Assembly: GCF_001544015.1 (NCBI RefSeq)
Contig: NZ_AP014924.1
Location: forward strand, 372,001-436,000
Length of the DNA: 64,000 nt
From: Limnochorda pilosa
GTDB taxonomy: Bacteria > Bacillota > Limnochordia > Limnochordales > Limnochordaceae
Direction of reading: 5' to 3'
The notes under the pieces were generated by a model that did not search any database, was not told where the DNA came from, and worked only from the letters and a program-made list of their open reading frames with translations. Position 1 is the stretch's first letter. The number at the start of each line of letters is the position of its first letter. The position numbers were made by a program, and so were the translations under genes. Below are positions 16,935 to 26,328 of this stretch, one piece after another.

Positions 16935-17789
16935 TTGGATCTGCGAGAATGGGCGTTGATTCTGTTTACCGTTCTCATGCAGGCATGTGTCGGTTCCTTT
17001 CTCTTGACGGTCTGGTTCGACCAACGAACGAACGATTCTGCTGCCCGCAAAGCCTACCAGAGTCTCAACCTCTTCCTCATACCGGTGGCCGTCGTGGCCC
17101 TCGCCGCTTCCCTCGGCCATCTGGGCCGGCCTCTCCAAGCTCTCAGCTCACTCTCGAACCTGGGCAGCAGCTGGTTGTCTCGCGAGATCTTCTTCACGGG
17201 CGCCTTTTCGGTGCTCTTGGTACTGGCGGCCTTGCTGAAGGGCAACCCCGGTGCACGCCGGATCGTTGCGTGGCTTGCGGCGCTGGCGGGCGTGGCCGGG
17301 GTGGTCAGCATGGCGATGATCTACAACCAAACGATGAAGCCGGCCTGGCAAGGGTTCGGCACGTTCGTGGCTTTCGCGGCCACCACGCTCTTCCTGGGCG
17401 CCGCTCTGGCTGCAGCCATGCTCGCAGGACTTGGCCGGACGTACCAGGATCAGACCCGGGATCTTAAGGACTTGGCGTGGGTCGCCGTGGGCGTCGCTCT
17501 CCTTGAGGTGGTGGCCGTTCCTCTCCAGATGGCCGGCCTGGCAGGGGGTGACTCGGCAGCCCAGGCGACGGCTGGCCTCTTGGCTGGCCCATACGCCTCT
17601 TTGCTGGTGCTTCGCTGGGTGCTGGCGATCCTCGGCGGGGTGCTGGCCCTGGTGCTCGCCCTGCGCCGGCTGTCCCTGCAGCAGATCCCGTCGGGGTTGC
17701 TCTACACGGCGGGCGTGGCCATCTTGGCCGGTGAGCTCCTCGGACGGTATCTCTTCTACGCGACCGCCGTGTCCATCGGCATCGGGTGA
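16935..17789 (+). CDS. dmsC: DmsC-like membrane anchor subunit (operon 1)
   Basis: The 284-residue integral membrane protein has about eight helices and the DmsC signature HLGRPLQAL then LGSSWLSREIFF. DmsC anchors the catalytic pair and oxidises menaquinol. TTG 16935 follows GGGGGGAG at 16923-16930; the same TTG start recurs in the second copy. It is followed not by an intact torD but by a remnant. It is about three-quarters identical to the second copy by eye. Confidence 0.88.
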   Translation: MDLREWALILFTVLMQACVGSFLLTVWFDQRTNDSAARKAYQSLNLFLIPVAVVALAASLGHLGRPLQALSSLSNLGSSWLSREIFFTGAFSVLLVLAALLKGNPGARRIVAWLAALAGVAGVVSMAMIYNQTMKPAWQGFGTFVAFAATTLFLGAALAAAMLAGLGRTYQDQTRDLKDLAWVAVGVALLEVVAVPLQMAGLAGGDSAAQATAGLLAGPYASLLVLRWVLAILGGVLALVLALRRLSLQQIPSGLLYTAGVAILAGELLGRYLFYATAVSIGIG

Positions 17790-17848
17790 GGCAGAGGGAG
17801 CCGGAGGAGTCGTTCCGCCCCGGTGGGCGGGGCTGGATCGCTAGCCTC

Positions 17849-17916
17849 GGAAGTACGGGCTCGTGACGGGGAACCATCCCCACGAGGCCGACGATCACAT
17901 CGCCCTCGAACTGTGG
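17849..17916 (+). pseudogene. remnant of torD between dmsC and dmsA (operon 1)
   Basis: These 68 bases align without gaps to 22785-22852 inside the intact torD of operon 2, with roughly four in five bases equal. They would encode KYGLVTGNHPHEADDHIALEL against KYGLVTRNYPHEADDHLGFEL. Nothing else of torD remains. It sits exactly where operon 2 has the chaperone gene, so a deletion removed most of it after duplication. Confidence 0.8.
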
Positions 17917-17927
17917 AGGTGTAAGCG

Positions 17928-20531
17928 ATGCAGGGTTCGCAGACCAACATGCTCGACCCCAGGCTGAACCGACGGTCACTCCTGAAGTGGACTGCGGCCG
18001 CGGCCGGCGGGCTTGCCATCGGCGGCCGGGGCTTCGGCTTGGTACAGGCCGACCCGGCCCGCGTTGCCGCCCAGGGCGGCACCAGGACCGAGGGCGGCAG
18101 GTGGGTGGCGGTTGCTTGCTGGCACAACTGCGGGGGCCGGTGCCTCAACAAGGCGCTGGTGGTGGACGGCGTCGTGGTGCGGCAGAAGACGGACGACACC
18201 CACCCCGACACCCCCGACTTCCCGCAGCAGCGGGGCTGCGCCCGCGGCCGCTCCCAGCGCCAACAGGTGTTGGGCGCAGACCGCCTGAAGTACCCGATGA
18301 AGCGGAAGCACTGGGAGCCCGGCGGCGGCAACAAGGAGCTGCGGGGCAAGGACGAGTGGGTCCGAATCTCCTGGGAAGAAGCATTGGACATCGTCGCCAG
18401 TGAGATCAAGCGGGTCAAGGAGCAGTATGGCAACAAGTCGATCATCATGCCCCGTAGGGGCAGCAAGCTGATCAACGCCCTGGGCGGCGGTCTGGAGAGC
18501 TGGGGCGTTACGTCCGACGGGGCCTGGCCCGCGGTGACCGCACACATGGTCGGCTCCCAACCGGTCAACGACCGTTTGGACTGGCGGAATGCCAAGCTGC
18601 TGGTCCTCTGGGGTGCGAACCCCGCCTGGTCCAGCGCCGGCAACCCGGCCTACAACCTGCTGCAGGTCAAGAAGGCAGGCGCCAAGATCATCTGCGTCGA
18701 CCCGATGTACTCGGCCACGGCCCAGGCCCTGGCCGACGAGTGGATCCCGGTCCGGCCGGGCACCGATGCGGCCCTCCTGATCGGCATGGCCTACCACATG
18801 ATCACCAACAACCTGCAGGACCAGGCCTTCCTGGACAAGTACACCGTCGGCTTCGACCGGGACCACATGCCGGAGGGCGCCGATCCGAAGGAGAACTTCA
18901 AGGACTACGTACTGGGTACCTATGACGGCGTCCCCAAGACGCCGGAGTGGGCCTCTGAGATCTGTGGCATCGACCCCCGGACCATCCGTTTCTTCGCCCA
19001 GGAGCTCGCCACCACCAAGCCGGCGATCATGTCCTCCTCGTCGGCGCCAGCCCGGACGTCGCTGGGTCAGCAGTTCTGCCAGGCCTTCCTGACCGTCGGC
19101 TGGATGACCGGGAATGTGGGCATCTCCGGCGGGGGCGTCTGGCAGTCCTACCATACCAACGCGAGCTACTCCAGCCAGAGCCTGGTCCGCTCCGGGGGCA
19201 CCGGTGCAGGCAACATCCCGAACCCGCTCTTCCCTTACGGCACCTACGGTTTCTCCAGCCCGGAGAAGAGCGACTGGTACGGCATGGCGCACGAGGAGAT
19301 GTACAGCGCCATCATCAACGGTGAGTACACCCGGGGTGTGAACGGCAAGGAGAAATGCGACATCCGGCTGCTCTACTGCATCCGAGACAGCAACGGCGGC
19401 AACTTCCTCAATCAAGAAGCGGGTATCAACGAGGGCATCGAGGCGATGCGGAAGCTGGACTTCATCGTCACCAGCGACATCGTCCTCTCCACCGTCTCCA
19501 AGTACGCCGATGTGGTCCTGCCCGAGTGCACCTGGTGGGAGAAGGCGGGCACCACGCTGTCCGGCAACCCCGAGGCGATCTTCGTCTTCGGAAAGGTGAT
19601 CGAACCTCTCTATGAGGCTCGGGACGGGATGTGGATCGAGCGCGAACTGGCCAAGCGTCTGGGCCTCGATCCAGATGAGGTTCACCCGCTCTCCCGGGAG
19701 CAGCAGTTCTTCAATCAAATCGCCGGCGCGAGGGTGATGAAGCCCGACGGCTCGGGCTGGGAGCCGCTGGTCACCATCACCGAGCAGGATATCACCGCGC
19801 TCGGCGTGGAAGGCAAGCCCCAGCAGGGCCGCGTCTCCTTGCAGGAGTTCAGGGAGCGCGGGGTCTACCAGGTCGAGCGGAAGCCTGGCGATGCGTTCTC
19901 CGGGTTCATCGCCCACAAAGCTTTCCGGGACGATCCCGAGAAGAACCCCCTGCCGACCCGCAGCGGCAAGCTGGAGATCCACTGCCAGGCGCTCTCCGAG
20001 AAGATCGCCGCCTATGGGTTCACCACGTGCCCGCCCATCGCCATGTACCGGCCGCCCGTGGACGGGTACGAGGCGACTTTCAAGGACTTCGAGCACAAGG
20101 TCAAGGGCGACTACCCGCTGCAGCTCTTCACCCCGCACTACCCGCGTCGTTCCCATTCGGTCTTCGACAACATCAGGCAGCTGCGGGAGGCCTTCCCGCA
20201 GGAGTGCTGGATGAACCCCGTGGATGCCGAGCCCCGTGGCATCGTCACCGGTGACACGATCAAGATCACCTCGAAGTGCGGGACCGTCATCCGGCCGGTG
20301 GAGGTCACGGAGCGGGTGGTGCCCGGCACCGTGGCGCTCGGTGAGGGCGCCTGGGTCGAAAGGGATGATGAGACCGGCATCGACAAGGCCGGCGCCACCA
20401 ACTCTCTCACCAGGAGCCTTCTTACCGGCCAGGGCGAAGAACCGTGGAACACAGTGAACTGCCAGGTGGAAAAGTGGACCGGCGAGCCTCTGGCTCCTGA
20501 CGTCACCTGGCCGCAGCGGATTGTCTTCTGA
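17928..20531 (+). CDS. dmsA: DMSO-reductase-family molybdoenzyme, catalytic subunit (operon 1)
   Basis: The 867-residue protein starts with a twin-arginine signal (NRRSLLKW at 14-21). It has a Cys64-x3-Cys68-x3-Cys72-x31-Cys104 iron-sulfur site. Segments DEWVRISWEEALDIVASEI, DEWIPVRPGTDAALL and FTPHYPRRSHS match DmsA and its relatives. Ser196 in WGVTSDGA aligns with the serine that ligates molybdenum in DmsA. Length is normal for the family. ATG 17928 follows GGAGGT. The substrate (DMSO, another S- or N-oxide, or a selenium or other oxyanion) cannot be decided. It is exported by Tat and works with dmsB and dmsC. Confidence 0.92.
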   Translation: MQGSQTNMLDPRLNRRSLLKWTAAAAGGLAIGGRGFGLVQADPARVAAQGGTRTEGGRWVAVACWHNCGGRCLNKALVVDGVVVRQKTDDTHPDTPDFPQQRGCARGRSQRQQVLGADRLKYPMKRKHWEPGGGNKELRGKDEWVRISWEEALDIVASEIKRVKEQYGNKSIIMPRRGSKLINALGGGLESWGVTSDGAWPAVTAHMVGSQPVNDRLDWRNAKLLVLWGANPAWSSAGNPAYNLLQVKKAGAKIICVDPMYSATAQALADEWIPVRPGTDAALLIGMAYHMITNNLQDQAFLDKYTVGFDRDHMPEGADPKENFKDYVLGTYDGVPKTPEWASEICGIDPRTIRFFAQELATTKPAIMSSSSAPARTSLGQQFCQAFLTVGWMTGNVGISGGGVWQSYHTNASYSSQSLVRSGGTGAGNIPNPLFPYGTYGFSSPEKSDWYGMAHEEMYSAIINGEYTRGVNGKEKCDIRLLYCIRDSNGGNFLNQEAGINEGIEAMRKLDFIVTSDIVLSTVSKYADVVLPECTWWEKAGTTLSGNPEAIFVFGKVIEPLYEARDGMWIERELAKRLGLDPDEVHPLSREQQFFNQIAGARVMKPDGSGWEPLVTITEQDITALGVEGKPQQGRVSLQEFRERGVYQVERKPGDAFSGFIAHKAFRDDPEKNPLPTRSGKLEIHCQALSEKIAAYGFTTCPPIAMYRPPVDGYEATFKDFEHKVKGDYPLQLFTPHYPRRSHSVFDNIRQLREAFPQECWMNPVDAEPRGIVTGDTIKITSKCGTVIRPVEVTERVVPGTVALGEGAWVERDDETGIDKAGATNSLTRSLLTGQGEEPWNTVNCQVEKWTGEPLAPDVTWPQRIVF

Positions 20532-20545
20532 GGAGGCGGACGACG

Positions 20546-21094
20546 GTGGCACAGAAGGGGTTTTACTTCAACGCTACGGTCTGCATCGGGTGCAAGACCT
20601 GCCAGATCGCCTGCAAGGACAAGAACGACAATCCGGTGGGCGTCCTGTTTCGCCAGGTCCACACCTTCGAAGGCGGCAGATTCCCCCGGCCCTGGATCTA
20701 CTTCCTCTCCATGGCCTGCATGCACTGTGAGAATCCGCCGTGCGTCAGGAACTGCCCCACCGGAGCGCTGACCAAGCGGCCCGACGGTCTGGTGGTGCTG
20801 GACAAGGATCAGTGCATCGGCTGCCGGTACTGCACCTGGTCGTGCCCCTATGGTGCGCCGCAGTACATCGAAGCCGAGGGTCGCGTGGGCAAGTGCGACG
20901 GCTGCGCCGACCTGGTCGATCAGGGGCTCAACCCGGCCTGCGTCGACGCCTGCGTCATGCGTGCCATCGAATTCGGCGACATCGATGAGCTGCGCCGCAA
21001 GCACGGGGGCACCGACCGGGTGAAGGGGCTGCCTGATCCGGCGCTCACCCGCCCCGCGGTGACCGTCACGCCGAAGGCGGAGGCCGCCATCTGA
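20546..21094 (+). CDS. dmsB: DmsB-like iron-sulfur subunit (operon 1)
   Basis: The 182-residue ferredoxin-type electron transfer subunit has four cysteine groups for 4Fe-4S clusters: CIGCKTCQIAC, CMHCENPPCVRNC, CIGCRYCTWSC and CDGCADL followed by CVDAC. It carries electrons between DmsC and DmsA. GTG 20546 follows GAGGAGG (20531-20537), close behind the dmsA stop. It closely matches the second copy, including an identical stretch from RVGKCDGCADL onward. Confidence 0.92.
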   Translation: MAQKGFYFNATVCIGCKTCQIACKDKNDNPVGVLFRQVHTFEGGRFPRPWIYFLSMACMHCENPPCVRNCPTGALTKRPDGLVVLDKDQCIGCRYCTWSCPYGAPQYIEAEGRVGKCDGCADLVDQGLNPACVDACVMRAIEFGDIDELRRKHGGTDRVKGLPDPALTRPAVTVTPKAEAAI

Positions 21095-21124
21095 ACGCCT
21101 TGCCCGCTGCAGGAGGGGATCTGG

Positions 21125-21214
21125 ATGCGGGTCGAGACAGGCGGCAAGAACCTGTCCACCCACCGGAACCCCTCCTGCCCAAGGGCAAGCCCTACCGGGT
21201 CCTCCACGACATGA
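21125..21214 (+). pseudogene. remnant of the radical SAM gene after dmsB (operon 1)
   Basis: The segment starts AGGAGGGGATCTGG-ATG like the intact radical SAM gene of operon 2. It encodes MRVETGGKNLSTHRNPS, matching MLVEIDRDNLSIIQNPS. It then jumps in another frame to KGKPYRVLHD, which matches KAKPYRVLYD about 290 residues further into the intact protein. The fusion stops at TGA 21212-21214. It is therefore a deletion product of a former full gene. The rest of 21215-21456 shows nothing except the next promoter. Confidence 0.75.
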
Positions 21215-21312
21215 TGAGAGGCGATACCGTGTTTCCAATGCACCGAATCCCTGGGACCCGTCATGGCCCGTCATGAGCGGATTGTGCCGGGGTAATGGTG
21301 ACGATGGTCCCG

Positions 21313-21342
21313 TTGAAGTGATCCTCGAAAGCCGCATAGAAT
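21313..21342 (+). promoter_or_regulatory. promoter of the second DMSO-reductase-like operon
   Basis: TTGAAG (21313-21318) and TAGAAT (21337-21342) are 18 bases apart, matching the arrangement before operon 1. The flanking bases from 21297 are also shared. It would start transcription about 110 bases before dmsC. Confidence 0.6.
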
Positions 21343-21456
21343 GGGAGTTGGAGAAACGGCCGCAAGCGATGCTGATTCCCCCGCCCCGCCCCATCGGCCG
21401 AGGAGCCGGAACAGCCGCTCTCGCGGCCGTGGGAGCGACAGGCGGGAGGGATTCGC

Positions 21457-22308
21457 TTGGAACTGCGAGAATGGGCCCTGGTTCTCTTTACCGTCCTCAT
21501 GCAAGCGTGTGTGGGAGCCTTTCTCTTCATGGTCTGGTTTGACCAGCGCACCAACGACGCTGCTGCAAGGCGAACCTACCAGCGCGTCCACAGCGTGCTC
21601 ATACCGGTCGCCGTCGTGGCCCTCATCGCTTCCCTGGGCCACCTGGGCCGGCCCCTTCAGGCTCTCTCGTCTCTTGGAAACCTGGGCAGCAGCTGGTTGT
21701 CCCGTGAAATCTTCTTCACGGGCGGTTTCGCGGGGCTCCTGGTGCTGGCGGCGTTCCTAAAGAGCGGCGGTGCCCGCCGTATCATCTCGTGGCTGGCGGC
21801 CCTGTCGGGCGTGGCCGCAGTCATCAGCATGGCCATGATCTACGACAGCTCGATCCTACCTGCCTGGCAGGGCTTCGGAACCTTCGTGGCCTTCGGGGGT
21901 ACGGCCCTCTTCCTGGGTGCCGTGCTCGCAGCGGCCCTGCTGACCGGGCTGGGGCAGACGTATCAGGATCGCCTCCGGGATCTCAGGGACCTGGCCTGGG
22001 TCGCGGTGGCTGTGGCCTTGGTTGAGCTGGTCGCTGTGCCCCTCCAGATGGCAGGCCTGGCGGGTGGCGATGCAGCCGCCCAGACGACGGCGGGCCTCCT
22101 GGCCGGTCCGTACGCCTCGCTGCTCGTGCTGCGGTGGGTCCTGGCCATCTTCGGCGGCGTGGTCGGCCTGCTCCTCGTCCTTTGGCGGCTCGCTACGCAG
22201 CAGATCCCGGCGGGACTGCTCTACGTGGCAGGGAGCGCCATTCTCGCCGGCGAGCTGGTCGGGCGGTATCTCTTCTACGCGACCGCGGTCTCCATCGGTA
22301 TCGGGTGA
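21457..22308 (+). CDS. dmsC: DmsC-like membrane anchor subunit (operon 2)
   Basis: The 283-residue paralogue of the operon 1 anchor has the same eight-helix pattern and the motif HLGRPLQALSSLGNLGSSWLSREIFF. TTG 21457 follows GGGAGGG (21444-21450). It probably transfers electrons from menaquinol to the DmsB-like subunit. Both copies end in FYATAVSIGIG, showing recent common origin. Confidence 0.88.
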   Translation: MELREWALVLFTVLMQACVGAFLFMVWFDQRTNDAAARRTYQRVHSVLIPVAVVALIASLGHLGRPLQALSSLGNLGSSWLSREIFFTGGFAGLLVLAAFLKSGGARRIISWLAALSGVAAVISMAMIYDSSILPAWQGFGTFVAFGGTALFLGAVLAAALLTGLGQTYQDRLRDLRDLAWVAVAVALVELVAVPLQMAGLAGGDAAAQTTAGLLAGPYASLLVLRWVLAIFGGVVGLLLVLWRLATQQIPAGLLYVAGSAILAGELVGRYLFYATAVSIGIG

Positions 22309-22402
22309 AAGAGCGAATCGCGCACGAGACGAGGGGAGTCGACAGCGCCTCTGGCGCCTTCAGCGTCGGCGGTGCATCAACCCTCGGGGAGGGGTGGGGC
22401 CT

Positions 22403-23104
22403 GTGACGCAACGCGTGGATATCAGCGTGAACGGCATGGTTGAGGTGATGGAGGCACGCGAGGTGGCCTACAGCCTCCTGGCGCGGCTCTTCCTGGAGGA
22501 GCCCGACGAGGGATTCATCCGGGAACTGAGCCGCCGGGGCGCCTTCGACACCTTCCTCTTCGCGGAGGAAAGCGATGCCGTCGAGGTCGCGGCACGCCGC
22601 GTCGCGAGCGCCCTCTCCGAGCTCGAATCGCTGGGAGACGAGGGCTTCCAGGCGGTGCGGTGGGACTACACCCGGCTCTTCGTCGGGCCCGAACGGCTGC
22701 CGGCGCCGCCGTGGGAGTCCGCCTACCTGACGGAGGAGCGCCTCCTCTTCCAGGAATCGACCCTCGAGGTCCGGCGGGCGTACGGGAAGTACGGGCTCGT
22801 CACACGGAACTACCCTCACGAGGCCGACGATCACCTGGGCTTCGAGCTGGAGTTCATGGCCCACCTCAGTCGCTTGGCGCGTGAGGGTGTTGCAAAGCCG
22901 ACGGAGGCGGGTCGCCCGGCACCGGAACAGGTCCTGGCAGACCAGGCCGCCTTCTTGCGGGAGCACCTTCAACGCTGGGTTCCGGCCTTCGCCGCGGACG
23001 TGGAAGCCCGGGCATCCACGGTGTTCTATCGGGGCCTGGCGTGCCTGCTGAAGAGCTTTCTCCAAGCTGACGCGGCCTTCATTCAAGATATGCAGAGCAT
23101 GTGA
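22403..23104 (+). CDS. torD: TorD/DmsD-family molybdoenzyme assembly chaperone
   Basis: The 233-residue mostly helical protein belongs to the TorD/DmsD family. Signs are AREVAYSLLARLFLEEPDE near residues 15-33, RWDYTRLFVGPERLPAPPWESAYL, and YPHEADDHLGFELEFMAHL. These chaperones bind the twin-arginine leader and help cofactor loading before export. GTG 22403 follows GGGGAGGGG. It lies between dmsC and dmsA in this copy and is the only intact chaperone for both molybdoenzymes in the window. Confidence 0.9.
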   Translation: MTQRVDISVNGMVEVMEAREVAYSLLARLFLEEPDEGFIRELSRRGAFDTFLFAEESDAVEVAARRVASALSELESLGDEGFQAVRWDYTRLFVGPERLPAPPWESAYLTEERLLFQESTLEVRRAYGKYGLVTRNYPHEADDHLGFELEFMAHLSRLAREGVAKPTEAGRPAPEQVLADQAAFLREHLQRWVPAFAADVEARASTVFYRGLACLLKSFLQADAAFIQDMQSM

Positions 23105-23138
23105 CGCCACCATTTGAGATCGGTGGAGGTGCAAGGGC

Positions 23139-25733
23139 ATGGAAGGTTCCCAGACGAGCAGGCTCAACCCAAGCATGAACCGAAGGACGCTCCTCAAGTG
23201 GAGTGCGGCCGTGGCAGGCGGTCTTGCCGTCGGCACTCGGGGCTTCGGCCTCGTTCAGGCCGACCCGGCCCGCGTCGCCGCGCAGGGCGGCGCCGGGACC
23301 GAGGGCGGTAGGTGGGTGGCGGCAGCTTGCTGGCACAACTGCGGAGGCCGGTGCGTCAACAAGGCGTTCGTGGTGGAGGGCGTCGTCATGCGTCAGAAGA
23401 CCGACGACACCCACCCCGACAGCCCCGACTACCCGCAGCAGCGGGGGTGCGCCCGCGGGCGCTCCCAGCGCAAGCAGGTCTTCGGCGCCGACCGCCTGAA
23501 GTACCCGATGAAGCGGAGGCACTGGGAGCCGGGGGGCGGCCAGAAGGAGCTGCGCGGCCGCGACGAGTGGGTCCGCATCTCCTGGGACGAAGCGCTCGAC
23601 ATCGTGGCGAGCGAGATCAAGCGAATCAAGGAGACCCATGGCAACAGGGCGATCTTCCTGACGGGCGGGGGCGAGATCGGCAGGACCCTGAACCTCGCCG
23701 GTGGGTCGGTGGGCCACTGGGGCACCACCTCATGGGGTTCGTGGAGATACACGGGACCGATCATTGGTGCTCGGGAGGGTTTCAGCTCCTTCAACACCAA
23801 CGATCGGCTGGACCTCAAGAACTCGCAACTCATCGTGATGTGGGGATGCAACCCGGCCTGGTCCGCGGGCGGCAGTCCCACGTACCATTACCTGCAGGCG
23901 AAGAAGGCCGGCGCACGCTTCATCTTCATCGACCCCTTCTACTCGGATTCCGCCCAGGTGCTCGGCGACGAGTGGATCCCCATCCGGCCGGGAACGGATC
24001 ACGCGATGCTGCTTGGTATGGCCCACACGCTCCTGGTGGAGGATGACCCGGAGACCAACCCTCTCATCGACTGGGACTTCCTCAACCGGTGCACCGTGGG
24101 TTTCGACTCTGAGCACGTGCCGCCGGGAGTCGACCCAAAGGAGAACGTCAAGGACTACGTCCTGGGAACCTATGACGGTGTCCCCAAGACGGCCGAGTGG
24201 GCCGAGGAGATCTGTGGAGTGGCGGCCGCTCGGATCCGGAGTCTGGCACGGGAGATCGCACAGACGCGTCGCGTGGCACTCCTTACCACCTGGGCACCGG
24301 CCCGCATCAAGAACAGCGACTCCTGGCCCCAGATGTTCATGACGCTTGGCGCCATGACGGGCCACATCGGCCAGCCGGGCCGGATGACGGGCCTTAGCGT
24401 CCATCGGGCTACTGCCAACAGCGGTCCCTTCCTGGTTCAGGGAGGAGGAAGCGGTGTCCCTGGGATCCGCAATCCGTTGAGCGAGAGCATCAACGACAAC
24501 GAGATCTGGGACGCCGTCCTCACGGGCAAGTACACCGCCGGCTACCAAGAGGTACGGGACATCAACATCCAGCTCATCTATCACGGCGGCGGTGCCACCC
24601 TGCAGACACGGGACGGGATGACCAAGGGTATCGCGGCCCACCGCAAGGTGGAGTTCGTGGTTGCCCACGCTCAGTTCCTCACGACCAACGCCCGGTACTC
24701 CGACGTGGTGCTCCCTGTCACCACCGAGTGGGAGCGGCCCGGTGGTCTGCTGGCAGGGAACCGGGAGGCGCTCTTCGCCTACACCCAGATCACCGAGCCC
24801 CTTTACGAGGCGAAGGACGACCAGTGGATCGCCATGGAAGTGGCCCGGCGCCTCGGCTTCGACCCACAGACCGTCTACCCGATCTCGCCGAAGCAGCAGT
24901 TCTTCAACCAGCTCGCGGGGGCTCGGGTGATGAAGGACGACCGGCCCAACTCCGAGTCGGACTACGAGACGCTGCTCACCATCACGGCCGAGGACATCGC
25001 CGAATGGGGAGTGAAAGGAGAGCCCCAGCACGGCAGGATCACCCTCAAGGAGTTCCTGGAGAAGGGCGTTTACCAGATCGAGCGGCGTCCGGGTGACAAC
25101 TACGGATACATCGCCTTCAAGGACTTCCGCGAGAATCCGGAGCGGTACCCCCTGGACTCGGCGACCGGGAAACTGGAGCTCTGCTCGCCTGCACTGTCAG
25201 AACACGTGAAGAGCCGGGGATGGAACGAGATCAAGCCCATCCCCGCGTACAACCCTGCGACGGAGGGGTACGAGGAGACCTTCGCCGATTGGGAGCGGAA
25301 GGTGAAGGGTGAGTATCCGCTGCAGTTGTACACGCCGCACTACCTCCGGCGCTCCCACACCGTCTTCGACAACATCCCATGGCTACGGGAGGCGTTCCCG
25401 AATCCGCTCTACATGAACCCGCGCGACGCGGCAGAACGGGGTATCGAGCACGGTGACACCGTCCTCATCACCGGCAAGCACGGAAAGTCGCTGCGCCCCG
25501 TGCAGCTGACCGAGCGGATGATGCCCGGAGTGGTCGCCCTGCCCCACGGTGCCTGGGTCGAGCTGGACGACGAGAAAGGCGTCGACAAGGCCGGGGCGGA
25601 CAACATCATGTGCGGTGCCGTCCCGACGGGCCAGGGCACCTCAGGGTGGAACTCGGTCATCGTGCAGGTCGAGAAGTGGCAGGGTGAGCCGCTCAAGCCT
25701 GACGCCGAGTGGCCGCAGCGGATCGTGCTCTAG
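23139..25733 (+). CDS. dmsA: DMSO-reductase-family molybdoenzyme, catalytic subunit (operon 2)
   Basis: The 864-residue paralogue has twin-arginine leader NRRTLLKW (14-21), cysteines 64, 68, 72 and 104 for a 4Fe-4S cluster, and Ser198 in WGTTSWGS at the DmsA molybdenum-ligand position. DEWIPIRPGTDHAML and YTPHYLRRSHT are family hallmarks. The leaders of the two copies are almost equal. The region around residues 170-230 and the middle third differ more, which suggests different substrate pockets. ATG 23139 follows GGAGGT. Substrate unknown. Confidence 0.92.
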   Translation: MEGSQTSRLNPSMNRRTLLKWSAAVAGGLAVGTRGFGLVQADPARVAAQGGAGTEGGRWVAAACWHNCGGRCVNKAFVVEGVVMRQKTDDTHPDSPDYPQQRGCARGRSQRKQVFGADRLKYPMKRRHWEPGGGQKELRGRDEWVRISWDEALDIVASEIKRIKETHGNRAIFLTGGGEIGRTLNLAGGSVGHWGTTSWGSWRYTGPIIGAREGFSSFNTNDRLDLKNSQLIVMWGCNPAWSAGGSPTYHYLQAKKAGARFIFIDPFYSDSAQVLGDEWIPIRPGTDHAMLLGMAHTLLVEDDPETNPLIDWDFLNRCTVGFDSEHVPPGVDPKENVKDYVLGTYDGVPKTAEWAEEICGVAAARIRSLAREIAQTRRVALLTTWAPARIKNSDSWPQMFMTLGAMTGHIGQPGRMTGLSVHRATANSGPFLVQGGGSGVPGIRNPLSESINDNEIWDAVLTGKYTAGYQEVRDINIQLIYHGGGATLQTRDGMTKGIAAHRKVEFVVAHAQFLTTNARYSDVVLPVTTEWERPGGLLAGNREALFAYTQITEPLYEAKDDQWIAMEVARRLGFDPQTVYPISPKQQFFNQLAGARVMKDDRPNSESDYETLLTITAEDIAEWGVKGEPQHGRITLKEFLEKGVYQIERRPGDNYGYIAFKDFRENPERYPLDSATGKLELCSPALSEHVKSRGWNEIKPIPAYNPATEGYEETFADWERKVKGEYPLQLYTPHYLRRSHTVFDNIPWLREAFPNPLYMNPRDAAERGIEHGDTVLITGKHGKSLRPVQLTERMMPGVVALPHGAWVELDDEKGVDKAGADNIMCGAVPTGQGTSGWNSVIVQVEKWQGEPLKPDAEWPQRIVL

Positions 25734-25747
25734 GGGGTGGGTGAAGA

Positions 25748-26296
25748 ATGGGTCAGCTCGGATTCTACGTAGACATGACGGCATGCATCGGTTGCAGGAC
25801 CTGTCAGGTCGCCTGCAAGGACAAGAACAACCTCGACGTCGGCGCCCTCTACCGGCGGGTGTACACGTTCGAAGGCGGAACATACCCTCGCCCGTGGGTC
25901 TACCACCTCTCCATGGGCTGCAACCACTGCGAGGAGCCGCGCTGCGTTGAGAACTGCCCCACCGGAGCGCTCACCAAGCGGCCGGACGGCCTGGTGGTCC
26001 TCGACAAGGATGCGTGCATCGGTTGCCGCTACTGCGTCTGGTCCTGCCCCTACGGCGCGCCCCAGTACATCGAGGCCGAGGGCCGCGTGGGCAAGTGCGA
26101 CGGCTGTGCCGACCTGGTCGATCAGGGGCTCAACCCGGCCTGCGTCGACGCCTGCCCCATGCGGGCCATCGAGTTCGGTGACGTCGACGAGCTGCGCCGC
26201 AAGCACGGGGGCACCGACCGGGTGAAGGGCATGCCCGACCCGGCGCTCACCCATCCGGCGGTGACGGTGAAGCCGAAGGCAGAGGCAGCTATCTGA
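25748..26296 (+). CDS. dmsB: DmsB-like iron-sulfur subunit (operon 2)
   Basis: The 182-residue partner has four cysteine groups (CIGCRTCQVAC, CNHCEEPRCVENC, CIGCRYCVWSC, CDGCADL with CVDAC) for four 4Fe-4S clusters. It is nearly the same length and sequence as the operon 1 subunit. ATG 25748 sits 15 bases after the dmsA stop with GGGGGTGGGTG before it. It passes electrons to the Tat-exported catalytic subunit. Confidence 0.92.
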   Translation: MGQLGFYVDMTACIGCRTCQVACKDKNNLDVGALYRRVYTFEGGTYPRPWVYHLSMGCNHCEEPRCVENCPTGALTKRPDGLVVLDKDACIGCRYCVWSCPYGAPQYIEAEGRVGKCDGCADLVDQGLNPACVDACPMRAIEFGDVDELRRKHGGTDRVKGMPDPALTHPAVTVKPKAEAAI

Positions 26297-26328
26297 CCGC
26301 CCCGACGGCGGTGGGAAGGAGGATTCGG

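Noticed and set aside
17976-20552. 858-codon open frame on the minus strand opposite dmsA
   Set aside because: It is the mirror of a real, strongly homologous gene in GC-rich DNA and shows no family pattern. Similar long antisense frames opposite tctA, SulP and dmsA2 were rejected for the same reason.
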